Below are positions 1-6,361 of a DNA stretch of 9,443 bases, one piece after another. Within the stretch, counting starts at the first letter, position 1, and each line of letters opens with the position of its first letter. This DNA comes from an uncultured Bacilli bacterium (GTDB lineage Bacteria; Bacillota_I; Bacilli_A; RF39; UBA660), in NCBI GenBank assembly GCA_934096945.1, contig CAKOND010000023.1:1-9443 (forward strand), written 5' to 3'. A model generated the notes under the pieces. That model did not search any database, was not told the DNA's origin, and saw only the letters and a list, made by a program, of their open reading frames with translations. The translations under genes and the position numbers were made by a program.

Positions 1-2874
1 ATGCCAAAAACAGAAGCAATGGCTAGTGCAATCGTGGCAACATTCCAATCAGTACTAGGTTCATCTCTTACAACATTTGCAGGATTTCTAGCATTATGTA
101 CAATGGACCTAACACTTGGTACTGATATTGGTATCGTTATGGCCAAAGGTGTTCTATGGGGCTTAATTTGTGTTCTTACTTTATTCCCAGCTTTGCTTAT
201 GGTGGGTGATAAACTAATAGATAAAACAAAACACAAAGTATTATTTCCAGAATTCAAAAAATTACAAGAGTTTTCAACAAAACATTATAAAGGTATTATC
301 GCAGCATTCTTAATTTTATTAATTCCAGCATTCTATGGAAATAACAATTACGATGTTTATTATAAACTAGATGAGTCACTTCCAAAAGATTTAGCATTTA
401 ATGTTGCAAACTCTGCTCTAGCAGACAAATTTAATATTGTTTCTCCAGAGATAATATTACTTGACAAAAATGTTAAGACAAACGATGTCAAAGACCTTGT
501 AAACAAACTAGAAAATATCGAAGGTATTGACCTAGTTCTTGCTTCATCAACACTTGTGGACCCAGCAGTTGCAATGTTACTACCAAGTGACTTAAGTAAA
601 ATGATGGATAATGACAAATATCAACTTGTTATTGTAAACTCAACATATGAAATAGCATCCGATGAACTTGCAAGTCAAATTGAAAAAATCGAATCCCTTG
701 TAAAATCCTACGATAAAAACGGTATCATTGCTGGTGAAGGCCCACTAATGAATGACTTAGTAACCATCGCTGACCATGACTTTAGAATGGTTAACTACAC
801 ATCAATAATAGTAATATTTATAATTATGGTATTAGTATTAAAACAAATAAATTTACCAATAGTTTTAATACTTACAATAGAATTTGCTATATTCTGTAAT
901 ATGTCCGTAGCATTCTACACAAATACAACACTTCCATTTATTGCATCAATTGTCGTTGGTACCATCCAACTCGGAGCAACAATCGACTATGCAATTTTAA
1001 TGTCAACAAAATATATGGAAGAAAGAAAGTCTATTAAAGATAAAAAAGAAGCAATGCTTAAAACATTAAGCTTGACAGTTCCATCAATTATAACATCAGC
1101 ATTATGTTTCTTTGCTGCTACATTCGGAGTTGCAGCTTATACTAAAATAGACATGATAGGTAGTATATGTGAACTTCTATCTAGAGGTGCAATCATATCA
1201 ATGTTAGTTGTTATCCTTATATTACCATCCCTATTAATGGTATGTGATAAATTTATTATAAAAAATAAGAAAGAAGGAAAAAATATGAAAAAATTGAAAA
1301 CTGTAGCTGCAGCCTTTACAATCGGTGCCTTATCCTTAATACCTTTTAGAGCAAGTGCAGCCAAAACAGAAACCATTTACACAAATATGGATTACTCAGG
1401 TAATGTTAAAAAAACAACTGTAAGTAATCACATTGAAAACACAATAGAAGGAGAAATTCCTGATAATTCACTACTTACAAACATTTTAAATGTAAACGGA
1501 AGTGAAAACTTTACACAAGATGATACACACGTTACATGGTATGCTAAAGGAAAAGATATCTTTTATACAGGTACTACGAAAGTAACTAATCCAATTAATA
1601 TTGTTACAAAATATTATTTAGATGGCAAAAAAACCAAAGCAGAAGACATGATAGGCAAAAGTGGTAAAGTAAAAATAGAAATATCACTAATTAACAATTC
1701 TTTACTACGTACTAACAATACGTTTACACCATATGTTGTTGCTATAGGCTCAATGATGAATAGTGATACAAATAAAAATATCGCCATTACAAATGGTAAA
1801 GTAACAGACACTGGAACACGCAGCATGTTACTAGCAATAAGTGCACCAGGATTATATGAATACACAAATATAAATGAATTTAAAAATTTAAATAAAGTAA
1901 TAATTACTTATGAAACAACAGATTTTGAAATAAATGACATCTATATGGTAGCATCTCCAAAAATCTTATCAGAGCTTGATTTAGAAATTTTTGATAAATT
2001 AGATGAATTATCAACATCAATAAATACCTTAAGTTCTAGTATGGATGCCCTTGAAGAAGGAGCTAAAAAATTAGCTGATGGTTCAAATAGTTTACTTGCA
2101 AATACAGGTGTATTTAATGAAAAGTTAGCAACTGCATCAAATGCCTTAGAAAAAATAGCAAATGGTACAACAAAACTTACACAAGGTGTTGATGAAATGC
2201 TTGAAACTTTAAATAGTGCCAAAAAAATGATGGAAAATAAAGATATCGCAGGTTCTCTTGCTAATCTAAAGGTTTTAAAAGCAGCTAACGAAAGTACAAT
2301 TGAAAAGCTAACTAAACCAGAAGCTGAAGATGCATATAAAACATATAAAATGAATGCAACAGAAACAGAATCAGAAATGATAACAAGACTTGCTTCATTA
2401 GCATTACCTAAAGAAAAAATAAAAGAACTAGTAACAGTTAAATCAACTTATGAATTAAAATTACTTTTAACAGCAAATAATGAAGCAGTTAAAGAAATGA
2501 TAACTAATCTTGAAGATTTAAGTAAATTAATGGATACATTAACAGCAAAACTTGAAGAAGTAAAAGAAATGAAAACAAAAGTTGAATATCTAAATGCTAG
2601 CTTAAATGAAGTAAGTAATGGGCTTATAAAATTATCTGAAGCATCTTCTCAAATGAATACCGGAGTTAAAAACCTAAATGATGGAGCAATAAAAGTATCA
2701 GAAGGCACTTCAGCATTAAATACTCAAGGTATAAAAACTTTAGTTAATTATACAAATAAAATAGTAACTTTCGGTAATAAATTAGAAAACCTAGTAAACT
2801 TATCAAAATCTTATAAAGGTTATGCTTCAAATAATGCAGACAATACATTGTTTGTTTATAAACTAAGCAAATAA
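1..2874 (+). CDS. MMPL/RND-family transporter (5' partial) fused in frame to a secreted coiled-coil YhgE/Pip-like domain
   Basis: The frame is open from base 1, so the gene starts before the window and the first Met is probably internal. Residues 1-425 are the later part of an MMPL/RND membrane transporter. Two membrane helices (about 10-66) close the first half. A helix at about 96-113 is followed by an extracytoplasmic loop (114-265) and five helices (about 265-415) with the polar stretch typical of the RND proton-relay region (GATIDYA). At Met429 an apparent signal peptide begins (MKKLKT, hydrophobic core, ending ASA). It is followed by a beta-rich domain (about 455-660) and a long helical region (about 665-920) with repeated L-x-x-G heptads such as KKLADGS, TKLTQGV and KNLNDGA, as in YhgE/Pip-type proteins. 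MMPL proteins and such coiled-coil proteins often sit side by side as separate genes. Here no stop separates them. The substrate cannot be told; lipids or peptides are usual for the family. A terminator follows 1 bp after the stop. Confidence 0.85.
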   Translation: MPKTEAMASAIVATFQSVLGSSLTTFAGFLALCTMDLTLGTDIGIVMAKGVLWGLICVLTLFPALLMVGDKLIDKTKHKVLFPEFKKLQEFSTKHYKGIIAAFLILLIPAFYGNNNYDVYYKLDESLPKDLAFNVANSALADKFNIVSPEIILLDKNVKTNDVKDLVNKLENIEGIDLVLASSTLVDPAVAMLLPSDLSKMMDNDKYQLVIVNSTYEIASDELASQIEKIESLVKSYDKNGIIAGEGPLMNDLVTIADHDFRMVNYTSIIVIFIIMVLVLKQINLPIVLILTIEFAIFCNMSVAFYTNTTLPFIASIVVGTIQLGATIDYAILMSTKYMEERKSIKDKKEAMLKTLSLTVPSIITSALCFFAATFGVAAYTKIDMIGSICELLSRGAIISMLVVILILPSLLMVCDKFIIKNKKEGKNMKKLKTVAAAFTIGALSLIPFRASAAKTETIYTNMDYSGNVKKTTVSNHIENTIEGEIPDNSLLTNILNVNGSENFTQDDTHVTWYAKGKDIFYTGTTKVTNPINIVTKYYLDGKKTKAEDMIGKSGKVKIEISLINNSLLRTNNTFTPYVVAIGSMMNSDTNKNIAITNGKVTDTGTRSMLLAISAPGLYEYTNINEFKNLNKVIITYETTDFEINDIYMVASPKILSELDLEIFDKLDELSTSINTLSSSMDALEEGAKKLADGSNSLLANTGVFNEKLATASNALEKIANGTTKLTQGVDEMLETLNSAKKMMENKDIAGSLANLKVLKAANESTIEKLTKPEAEDAYKTYKMNATETESEMITRLASLALPKEKIKELVTVKSTYELKLLLTANNEAVKEMITNLEDLSKLMDTLTAKLEEVKEMKTKVEYLNASLNEVSNGLIKLSEASSQMNTGVKNLNDGAIKVSEGTSALNTQGIKTLVNYTNKIVTFGNKLENLVNLSKSYKGYASNNADNTLFVYKLSK
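1273..1287 (+). promoter_or_regulatory. Internal ribosome binding site and possible second translation start
   Basis: GAAGGAA lies six to seven bases before the ATG at 1285, inside the long transporter frame. The codon begins a stretch with all the marks of a signal peptide (residues 429-453 of the fused frame). This allows a separate 529-residue secreted or membrane-tethered coiled-coil protein to be made from the same message, either as well as the fusion or instead of it. Confidence 0.5.
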
Positions 2875-2875
2875 C

Positions 2876-2903
2876 AAAAAGTTCGGATAAAACCGAACTT
2901 TTT
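2876..2903 (+). terminator. Rho-independent terminator after the transporter gene
   Basis: A perfect 11-bp inverted repeat (AAAAAGTTCGG / CCGAACTTTTT) with a 6-base loop begins just after the stop codon and ends in a T run. It is symmetric and could work in both directions. Confidence 0.92.
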
Positions 2904-2921
2904 AAATATAAAATAAAACTC

Positions 2922-2963
2922 AGCCAAAATGTAAAATGAAAATGAGCCAAAATGTAAAATGAA
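2922..2963. repeat. Two direct copies of a 19-bp sequence
   Basis: AGCCAAAATGTAAAATGAA occurs at 2922-2940 and again, identical, at 2945-2963, giving a 23-bp period. The pair lies between the transporter terminator and the promoter of the truncated ATPase gene. It could be a regulator-binding site upstream of the -35 box. It could also be the end of a lost insertion sequence, since IS21-type elements carry repeated ends of this size. No transposase gene is adjacent. Confidence 0.85.
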
Positions 2964-2965
2964 GT

Positions 2966-2993
2966 TTGCAATAGCTTATTTTTGTGTTAAAAT
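2966..2993 (+). promoter_or_regulatory. Sigma-A-type promoter of the truncated ATPase gene
   Basis: TTGCAA at 2966-2971 and TAAAAT at 2988-2993 are separated by 16 bp. A TG one base before the -10 box makes it an extended -10 promoter. The predicted transcript starts near 3000 and leaves a leader of about 18 bases containing the ribosome binding site. Confidence 0.65.
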
Positions 2994-3017
2994 AACATCG
3001 CAGAAGGAAAGTAAATT

Positions 3018-3458
3018 ATGAAAGAATATATGCCGAGAATAGCTGATAAAATATTAAAACAAAAGCTAGAATATATGGGAGGAGTATTAATAGAAGGATG
3101 CAAATGTTGTGGAAAATCAACCACAGCAAAGCAAGTAGCAAAAAGTTACATAGAATTTCAAGATCCAGATAGAAAAATACAATATGACAAAATAAGTACT
3201 ACGAAACCATCTATATTTTTAGAAGGTGAAAAGTCAAGACTTTTTGATGAATGGCAAATGTATCCAGTAGTTTGGGACTCAATAAGAACAGATGTTGATA
3301 GAACGGGACTAAAAGGCCAATATATATTAACTTGTTCAGCTAGACCTGCAGAAAAATATGGCAAACCATCATTTCTTATGGTTTTAACTGCAGATGAATA
3401 CTCATACAAAAGAGAAGATGGAATATACGTCGTATCTATTGGCTCGTTAAAAGATTAG
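3018..3458 (+). CDS. AAA_14/DUF4143-type ATPase, internally deleted remnant
   Basis: This resembles the large family of prokaryotic ATPases with an N-terminal AAA_14 domain and a C-terminal DUF4143 domain, usually about 400 residues or more and of unclear role. Visible parts are the Walker A motif GCKCCGKS (27-34), Walker B RLFDEWQ (74-80) and the sensor-like strand YILTCSARP (102-110). After about residue 112 the sequence jumps to what looks like the extreme C-terminus of the same family (KPSFLMVLTADEYSYKRED, ending IGSLKD). The region between, including most of DUF4143, is absent, yet the frame stays open. This looks like a clean in-frame internal deletion leaving 146 residues. The start follows AGAAGGAAAG by about seven bases, and a good promoter lies upstream, so it may still be expressed. 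Whether the product folds or hydrolyses ATP is doubtful. Family assignment is from remembered motifs. Confidence 0.75.
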   Translation: MKEYMPRIADKILKQKLEYMGGVLIEGCKCCGKSTTAKQVAKSYIEFQDPDRKIQYDKISTTKPSIFLEGEKSRLFDEWQMYPVVWDSIRTDVDRTGLKGQYILTCSARPAEKYGKPSFLMVLTADEYSYKREDGIYVVSIGSLKD

Positions 3459-3470
3459 CACAAATAAAAT

Positions 3471-3501
3471 AACTCTGTATGCCATAACTTACAGAGTTTT
3501 T
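3471..3501 (+). terminator. Terminator between the converging ATPase and methyltransferase genes
   Basis: AACTCTGTA (3471-3479) pairs perfectly with TACAGAGTT (3490-3498) across a 10-base loop, and a T run ends at 3501. It lies just past the ATPase stop. On the other strand the same stem is followed by a T-rich stretch and could stop the minus-strand gene ending at 3521. Confidence 0.85.
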
Positions 3502-3520
3502 AAATACTAATTATTCTTTT

Positions 3521-4273
3521 CTAAAAGTTTCTTATAACTACTAAATAAGGAGCTTCTTCATTAATTGTATTTCTATATTCCTTATAACCTATATTATTTT
3601 GTTTCAAATAATCCAAAACAACTTTTGCTTCTAATTTTCCCTCTGGATGAGGATAAAAAACTATTAAAATAAAACCATTACCATCTAACATATCTAAACT
3701 ATTTACAACTGCTTTCAAAGTACTTTCATGTTTAGTGGTAATAGATTTATCTCCACAAGGAAGATAACCTAAATTAAATAAAATTAACTTAATATTACGC
3801 TTATATTTTTTTAAAACTTCATTAATTTTATCATGACTAACATTAAATAATTCATAGTTATAAGCATTATTTTCTTTAAGCAATTTTGATGTATTTTCTA
3901 TAGCAATATTCTGAATATCAAAGCCAAATACTTTCTTAGAAATACCAGCCAAAAATAATGTATCATAACCATTACCTACAGTCATATCTACAGTTATATC
4001 TTTATCTGTTACATTTTCTAAACATATTTTTTTAACCATATTTAAAATACTTCGGTTAAATCCCTGAAAAGTTTTTCTCCTTGCGAATTCCTCACTTATT
4101 TTATCTTTACAAGTTGTATTAACTACGACATTTTCTTTAACATTTTCCAAAATATCACAAAAATAATTAATGTTAATACTATCTCCATCAACATTAACAG
4201 TTTTTACACCTTTAGGTAGGTTAATAATTTTTTCTTTAAAATCTATATCATCATAATCTAAGTTTATTATCAT
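3521..4273 (-). CDS. mnmM: Class I SAM methyltransferase, MnmM (YtqB) family, with N-terminal extension
   Basis: Residues 78-250 match the YtqB family. Its Bacillus member MnmM methylates 5-aminomethyl-2-thiouridine at the tRNA wobble position to give mnm5s2U. Diagnostic parts are the SAM-binding motif I VDMTVGNGYDTLFLA (95-109), the acidic strand GFDIQ (117-121), the family signature FNLGYLPCGDKSITT (166-180) and YPHPEGK (207-213). The typical protein is about 190 residues and would begin near residue 73-80. Here about 75 residues precede it, with a possible beta/alpha pattern and no recognised domain. A promoter only about 30 bases ahead of ATG 4273 supports this upstream start; the ribosome binding site is weak (AAAGATGTG). 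The next in-frame Met is residue 79, just before the catalytic core. It stands alone, convergent with the truncated ATPase gene. Confidence 0.88.
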   Translation of the reverse strand: MIINLDYDDIDFKEKIINLPKGVKTVNVDGDSININYFCDILENVKENVVVNTTCKDKISEEFARRKTFQGFNRSILNMVKKICLENVTDKDITVDMTVGNGYDTLFLAGISKKVFGFDIQNIAIENTSKLLKENNAYNYELFNVSHDKINEVLKKYKRNIKLILFNLGYLPCGDKSITTKHESTLKAVVNSLDMLDGNGFILIVFYPHPEGKLEAKVVLDYLKQNNIGYKEYRNTINEEAPYLVVIRNF

Positions 4274-4306
4274 AAAATCACATCTTTAAGCTTTCTAACT
4301 AGTTAT

Positions 4307-4335
4307 ATATTACCATAAAATCGCAATTTTTTCAA
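4307..4335 (-). promoter_or_regulatory. Promoter of the MnmM-type gene
   Basis: Read on the minus strand, TTGAAA (4330-4335) and TAATAT (4307-4312) are 17 bp apart, and a TGG directly before the -10 box makes it an extended -10. The predicted start lies near 4300, giving a leader of about 27 bases before ATG 4273. Confidence 0.7.
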
Positions 4336-4377
4336 GTCTTGTAATTACTTTGATTATGTAGTATTAAATATTTTGAG

Positions 4378-4625
4378 GTTGTAGAAAATATAAATAATGA
4401 ACAAAAAGAAATTATAGAACTAAACAAAGAAATAAAAAAAGACATAATCATAACTTATGAAAATGCTATAGAATTAATAACTAACAAAACATTTGAAGTA
4501 TAATAAATGATTTATTAGTTTCAATACAAAATCACACATTAGAAACAAGCCTTTATCAAAATGATCTTTCCACTAAAGATGAGTTAAATAGATATATTTT
4601 TAGCAAAAGTAAAAATAATCAATAA
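4378..4625 (+). pseudogene. Decayed gene tail of unknown function
   Basis: Two adjacent open stretches in different frames read as one helical, charged protein end. Frame one runs to a TAA at 4501 (ending ELITNKTFEV). The other continues from about 4509 to a TAA at 4623 (DLLVSIQNH ... ELNRYIF). A stop in the first frame lies about 15 codons upstream of 4378, and no start codon with a ribosome binding site is visible. I read this as the C-terminal end of a gene that lost its front and suffered a frameshift, but chance open frames in AT-rich DNA are possible. I do not recognise the family. Confidence 0.3.
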
Positions 4626-4646
4626 AAAAGTTCCTTGCTCAGGAAC
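4624..4646 (-). terminator. Terminator of the tRNA-His gene
   Basis: On the minus strand GTTCCT pairs with AGGAAC around a 5-base loop and is followed by six T residues (complement of 4624-4629). It lies 14 bases after the encoded CCA end of the tRNA. Confidence 0.8.
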
Positions 4647-4660
4647 CTTTAAATTCACAA

Positions 4661-4737
4661 TGGGGCACAATAAGGGAATCGAACCCTTGCATACCGGAGC
4701 CACAATCCGGCGTGTTAACCACTTCACCAATTGCACC
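4661..4737 (-). tRNA. tRNA-His (anticodon GTG)
   Basis: The minus strand folds as a complete cloverleaf. The acceptor GGTGCAAT pairs with ATTGTGCC, allowing two G-U pairs. The D arm is short (GTG/CAC). The anticodon arm is CCGGA-TTGTGGC-TCCGG with GTG in the middle. The T arm is AAGGG-TTCGATT-CCCTT, and CCA is encoded at the end. The eighth acceptor pair, an encoded extra 5' G opposite C73, is the identity mark of histidine tRNA and agrees with the anticodon. The gene has its own promoter and terminator and is divergent from the nitroreductase gene. Confidence 0.95.
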
Positions 4738-4752
4738 ATGACTTGTATAAGT

Positions 4753-4781
4753 ATATTATCAAACTTTTTGGAAAAAAGCAA
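4753..4781 (-). promoter_or_regulatory. Promoter of tRNA-His
   Basis: Read on the minus strand, TTGCTT (4776-4781) and TAATAT (4753-4758) are 17 bp apart. The -10 box lies 15 bases before the mature tRNA 5' end, so a leader of roughly eight bases would be trimmed off. Confidence 0.7.
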
Positions 4782-4831
4782 TACCCTAAATGCAATTTTT
4801 GTGATATTATTATATTATGGAGATGATTTAA

Positions 4832-5356
4832 ATGAATGAAGTAACGAAAGTGTTATGTACAAGAAGAAGCATAAGAAAGTTTAAAAGTACGCAAATTTCT
4901 AAAGAAATATTAGATGAAATATTAAAATGTGGCACATTTGCACCAAATGGCAAAAGTAAACAAAGTGCAAAAATAGTAGTAGTACAAAATAAAGATTTAA
5001 TTGAAGAAATAGCTAATGTAAATGGTAGTTTTGTTAATAAGGCTGGTTTAAATCCTTTTTATAATGCTCCCACTTTAATTATAGTTTTTGCTGATAAAAA
5101 TATAACTACAAACATCGAAGATGGATGTGCAGTAATATCAAATATTTTAAATGCAGCTTTCAGCTTAGATGTTGATAGTTGCTGGGTACATAGAGCTAAA
5201 GAAACATTTGAAACTGAATTTGGCAAAAAACTTATGAAAAAATGGGGGCTAGGAGAAGAATACGTTGGGATTGGTAATGTTGTTTTAGGTTATCGCGATA
5301 TGATATTACCCCCAGCTATGCCTAGAAAAGAAGACTACATAATATTTGATAAATAG
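4832..5356 (+). CDS. Nitroreductase-family flavoprotein
   Basis: This is a 174-residue member of the FMN-dependent nitroreductase family, which uses NAD(P)H to reduce nitro compounds, quinones or other substrates as a cytoplasmic homodimer. The N-terminal RRSIRKF (11-17) is the usual FMN-phosphate-binding stretch. A family-typical APNGKSKQ follows at 38-45, NAPTLIIVFAD at 78-88, a glycine-rich VGIGNVVLGYRD (145-156) late in the protein, and a short tail that normally packs near the flavin. Length is normal for the short single-domain subgroup. GGAGA eight bases before ATG 4832 fixes the start. A weak extended -10 (TGATATTAT, 4802-4810) has no good -35 partner. The stop is 7 bp from the next ATG, so the two are probably co-transcribed. 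The substrate cannot be predicted. Confidence 0.9.
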   Translation: MNEVTKVLCTRRSIRKFKSTQISKEILDEILKCGTFAPNGKSKQSAKIVVVQNKDLIEEIANVNGSFVNKAGLNPFYNAPTLIIVFADKNITTNIEDGCAVISNILNAAFSLDVDSCWVHRAKETFETEFGKKLMKKWGLGEEYVGIGNVVLGYRDMILPPAMPRKEDYIIFDK

Positions 5357-5363
5357 GTGTAAA

Positions 5364-6200
5364 ATGAAAGAGGAAAGAAGGATAACAGTTCTAAGTATAG
5401 TATTAGATGCCATTACAACATTTGCAAAAATATATGCTGGTTTAATATTTAATTCTTATACTTTAATGACTAGTGGTTATAATACATTAAGTGACATGAT
5501 CATTGATTTTATGGGATTTAGTGGTTCAGTTATTAGAGGTCGTAGAGCAAGTAGAAGAGAACCATTTGGGTATGGGAAAATTGAAAACTACGCCACTATC
5601 TTTGTGGGCTTTATAATAAGTATATTAAGCTTATTTATAATAATAAAATCTTTTTTTCTAAAATTTGTAGAAACAGATTTAAAAATACTACTAGTTTTAT
5701 TAATTATAGTTGTAACTAGACTAATTTATAGTAATATTTTATTTAAAAATGCCAAATCAATACAAAGTGAAATGCTAATGGATATATCTCATGCATCGTA
5801 TTATGATGCTGTATGTAGTGCAGCAAGCGTCTTTTTTATCTTTTTAGGCAGTATTATACCTGTCTTTGACCTATTTGGTTCCTTACTTTTTGGCATAATC
5901 ATGGCACACAAAGGAATAAATATTATTATAAATAATTTAATTTCTTTAAATTGTCAAAATGACCAAAGTAAAAAAGTAATTAAAAAAATAGAGGATATCA
6001 TTAAAGATGGTGAAGGCATAACTTATTCTAATTGTAATCTTATAAATAATAATAAGTTTTACAAAGTCGTGATAGAAATTTTAATCGATGATGAAGTCAC
6101 TTTACATGACTTAGTTTTATGGGAAGAATATTTAAAGGGTAACATTAAATCTAGTAAATTAAATATTAAATATGTAGAATTTTTAATATACAAAAAATAA
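5364..6200 (+). CDS. Cation-diffusion-facilitator-like transporter with altered metal-site motifs
   Basis: The 278-residue protein has the CDF layout: six probable membrane helices over about residues 8-195, then a cytoplasmic domain of about 80 residues. CDF proteins usually export Zn, Mn, Fe or Co in exchange for protons. Family features include LMTSGYNTLSD in helix 2, RRASRREPFGYGKIE in the loop before helix 3 (the usual R/K-x-P-x-G-x-x-R/K-x-E region) and DISHASYYD in helix 5. The helix 2 metal motif reads N-x3-D instead of H/D-x3-D, and in helix 5 the His-to-Asp spacing is one residue longer than H-x3-D, so the metal site is atypical. ATG 5364 is chosen because AGGTG precedes it; an in-frame TTG at 5346 would overlap the nitroreductase and has no ribosome binding site. 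It probably shares the nitroreductase transcript. Confidence 0.85.
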   Translation: MKEERRITVLSIVLDAITTFAKIYAGLIFNSYTLMTSGYNTLSDMIIDFMGFSGSVIRGRRASRREPFGYGKIENYATIFVGFIISILSLFIIIKSFFLKFVETDLKILLVLLIIVVTRLIYSNILFKNAKSIQSEMLMDISHASYYDAVCSAASVFFIFLGSIIPVFDLFGSLLFGIIMAHKGINIIINNLISLNCQNDQSKKVIKKIEDIIKDGEGITYSNCNLINNNKFYKVVIEILIDDEVTLHDLVLWEEYLKGNIKSSKLNIKYVEFLIYKK

Positions 6201-6222
6201 TTTTGTGAAAATTTTGTGAATG

Positions 6223-6249
6223 TTAGCACTTATACTTGACAAGTGCTAA
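6223..6249. promoter_or_regulatory. CIRCE element (HrcA operator)
   Basis: TTAGCACTT and AAGTGCTAA form a perfect 9-bp inverted repeat with a 9-base spacer, the exact geometry of CIRCE. It differs from the consensus only by a compensated C-to-T / G-to-A change at the innermost pair. The right half overlaps the -35 box of the Hsp20 promoter, so HrcA binding should block transcription until heat or misfolded protein inactivates it. Confidence 0.95.
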
Positions 6250-6264
6250 ATATAGTAATATAAT
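6236..6264 (+). promoter_or_regulatory. Consensus sigma-A promoter of the Hsp20 gene
   Basis: TTGACA (6236-6241) and TATAAT (6259-6264) are separated by exactly 17 bp, a perfect match to the vegetative promoter. Transcription should start near 6271. Such a strong promoter under a CIRCE operator fits a gene that is tightly repressed at rest and strongly induced on heat shock. Confidence 0.93.
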
Positions 6265-6270
6265 GATAGT

Positions 6271-6334
6271 GTTAATTGAGAGAATTAACAAATAAAAAAC
6301 ATTTTCAAAGTATAAACATAAAGAATTTGAAAAT
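6271..6334 (+). other. Structured 5' leader of the Hsp20 message: two hairpins
   Basis: GTTAATT (6271-6277) pairs with AATTAAC (6283-6289) around five bases, and this stem sits exactly at the predicted transcript start. A second perfect stem joins ATTTTCAAA (6301-6309) to TTTGAAAAT (6326-6334) across a 16-base loop. The ribosome binding site lies outside both stems. A role in message stability is more likely than direct masking of translation. The folds are read by eye. Confidence 0.5.
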
Positions 6335-6361
6335 ATTAAATATGAAAGGATGATGATATTT

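Noticed and set aside
1941..2222. Minus-strand open frames inside the transporter gene (also 360-617, 1137-1376, 1614-1865)
   Set aside because: They lie opposite a well-supported coding region and show no ribosome binding sites or recognisable domains; they reflect codon bias of the real frame.
2744..2971. Minus-strand 75-codon frame rich in Phe, Tyr and Leu
   Set aside because: It crosses the perfect terminator at 2876-2903 and both direct repeats, and its apparent repeated peptide simply reflects those DNA repeats.
4584..4781. Minus-strand open frame of 65 codons
   Set aside because: It runs straight through the tRNA-His gene, its promoter and its terminator, so it is not coding.
5346..5363. 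Upstream TTG start for the CDF gene
   Set aside because: It overlaps the end of the nitroreductase gene and has no ribosome binding site, whereas ATG 5364 is preceded by AGGTG.
6301..6352. RNA thermometer covering the Hsp20 ribosome binding site
   Set aside because: The AAAGGA site lies about 12 bases beyond the second stem and I see no complementary stretch (four-U or similar) pairing with it.
6350..6361. Earlier ATG codons for Hsp20
   Set aside because: The ATGs at 6350 and 6353 fall within or right next to the ribosome binding site, and the family N-terminus (MLPSRMFFDD) begins at 6362.
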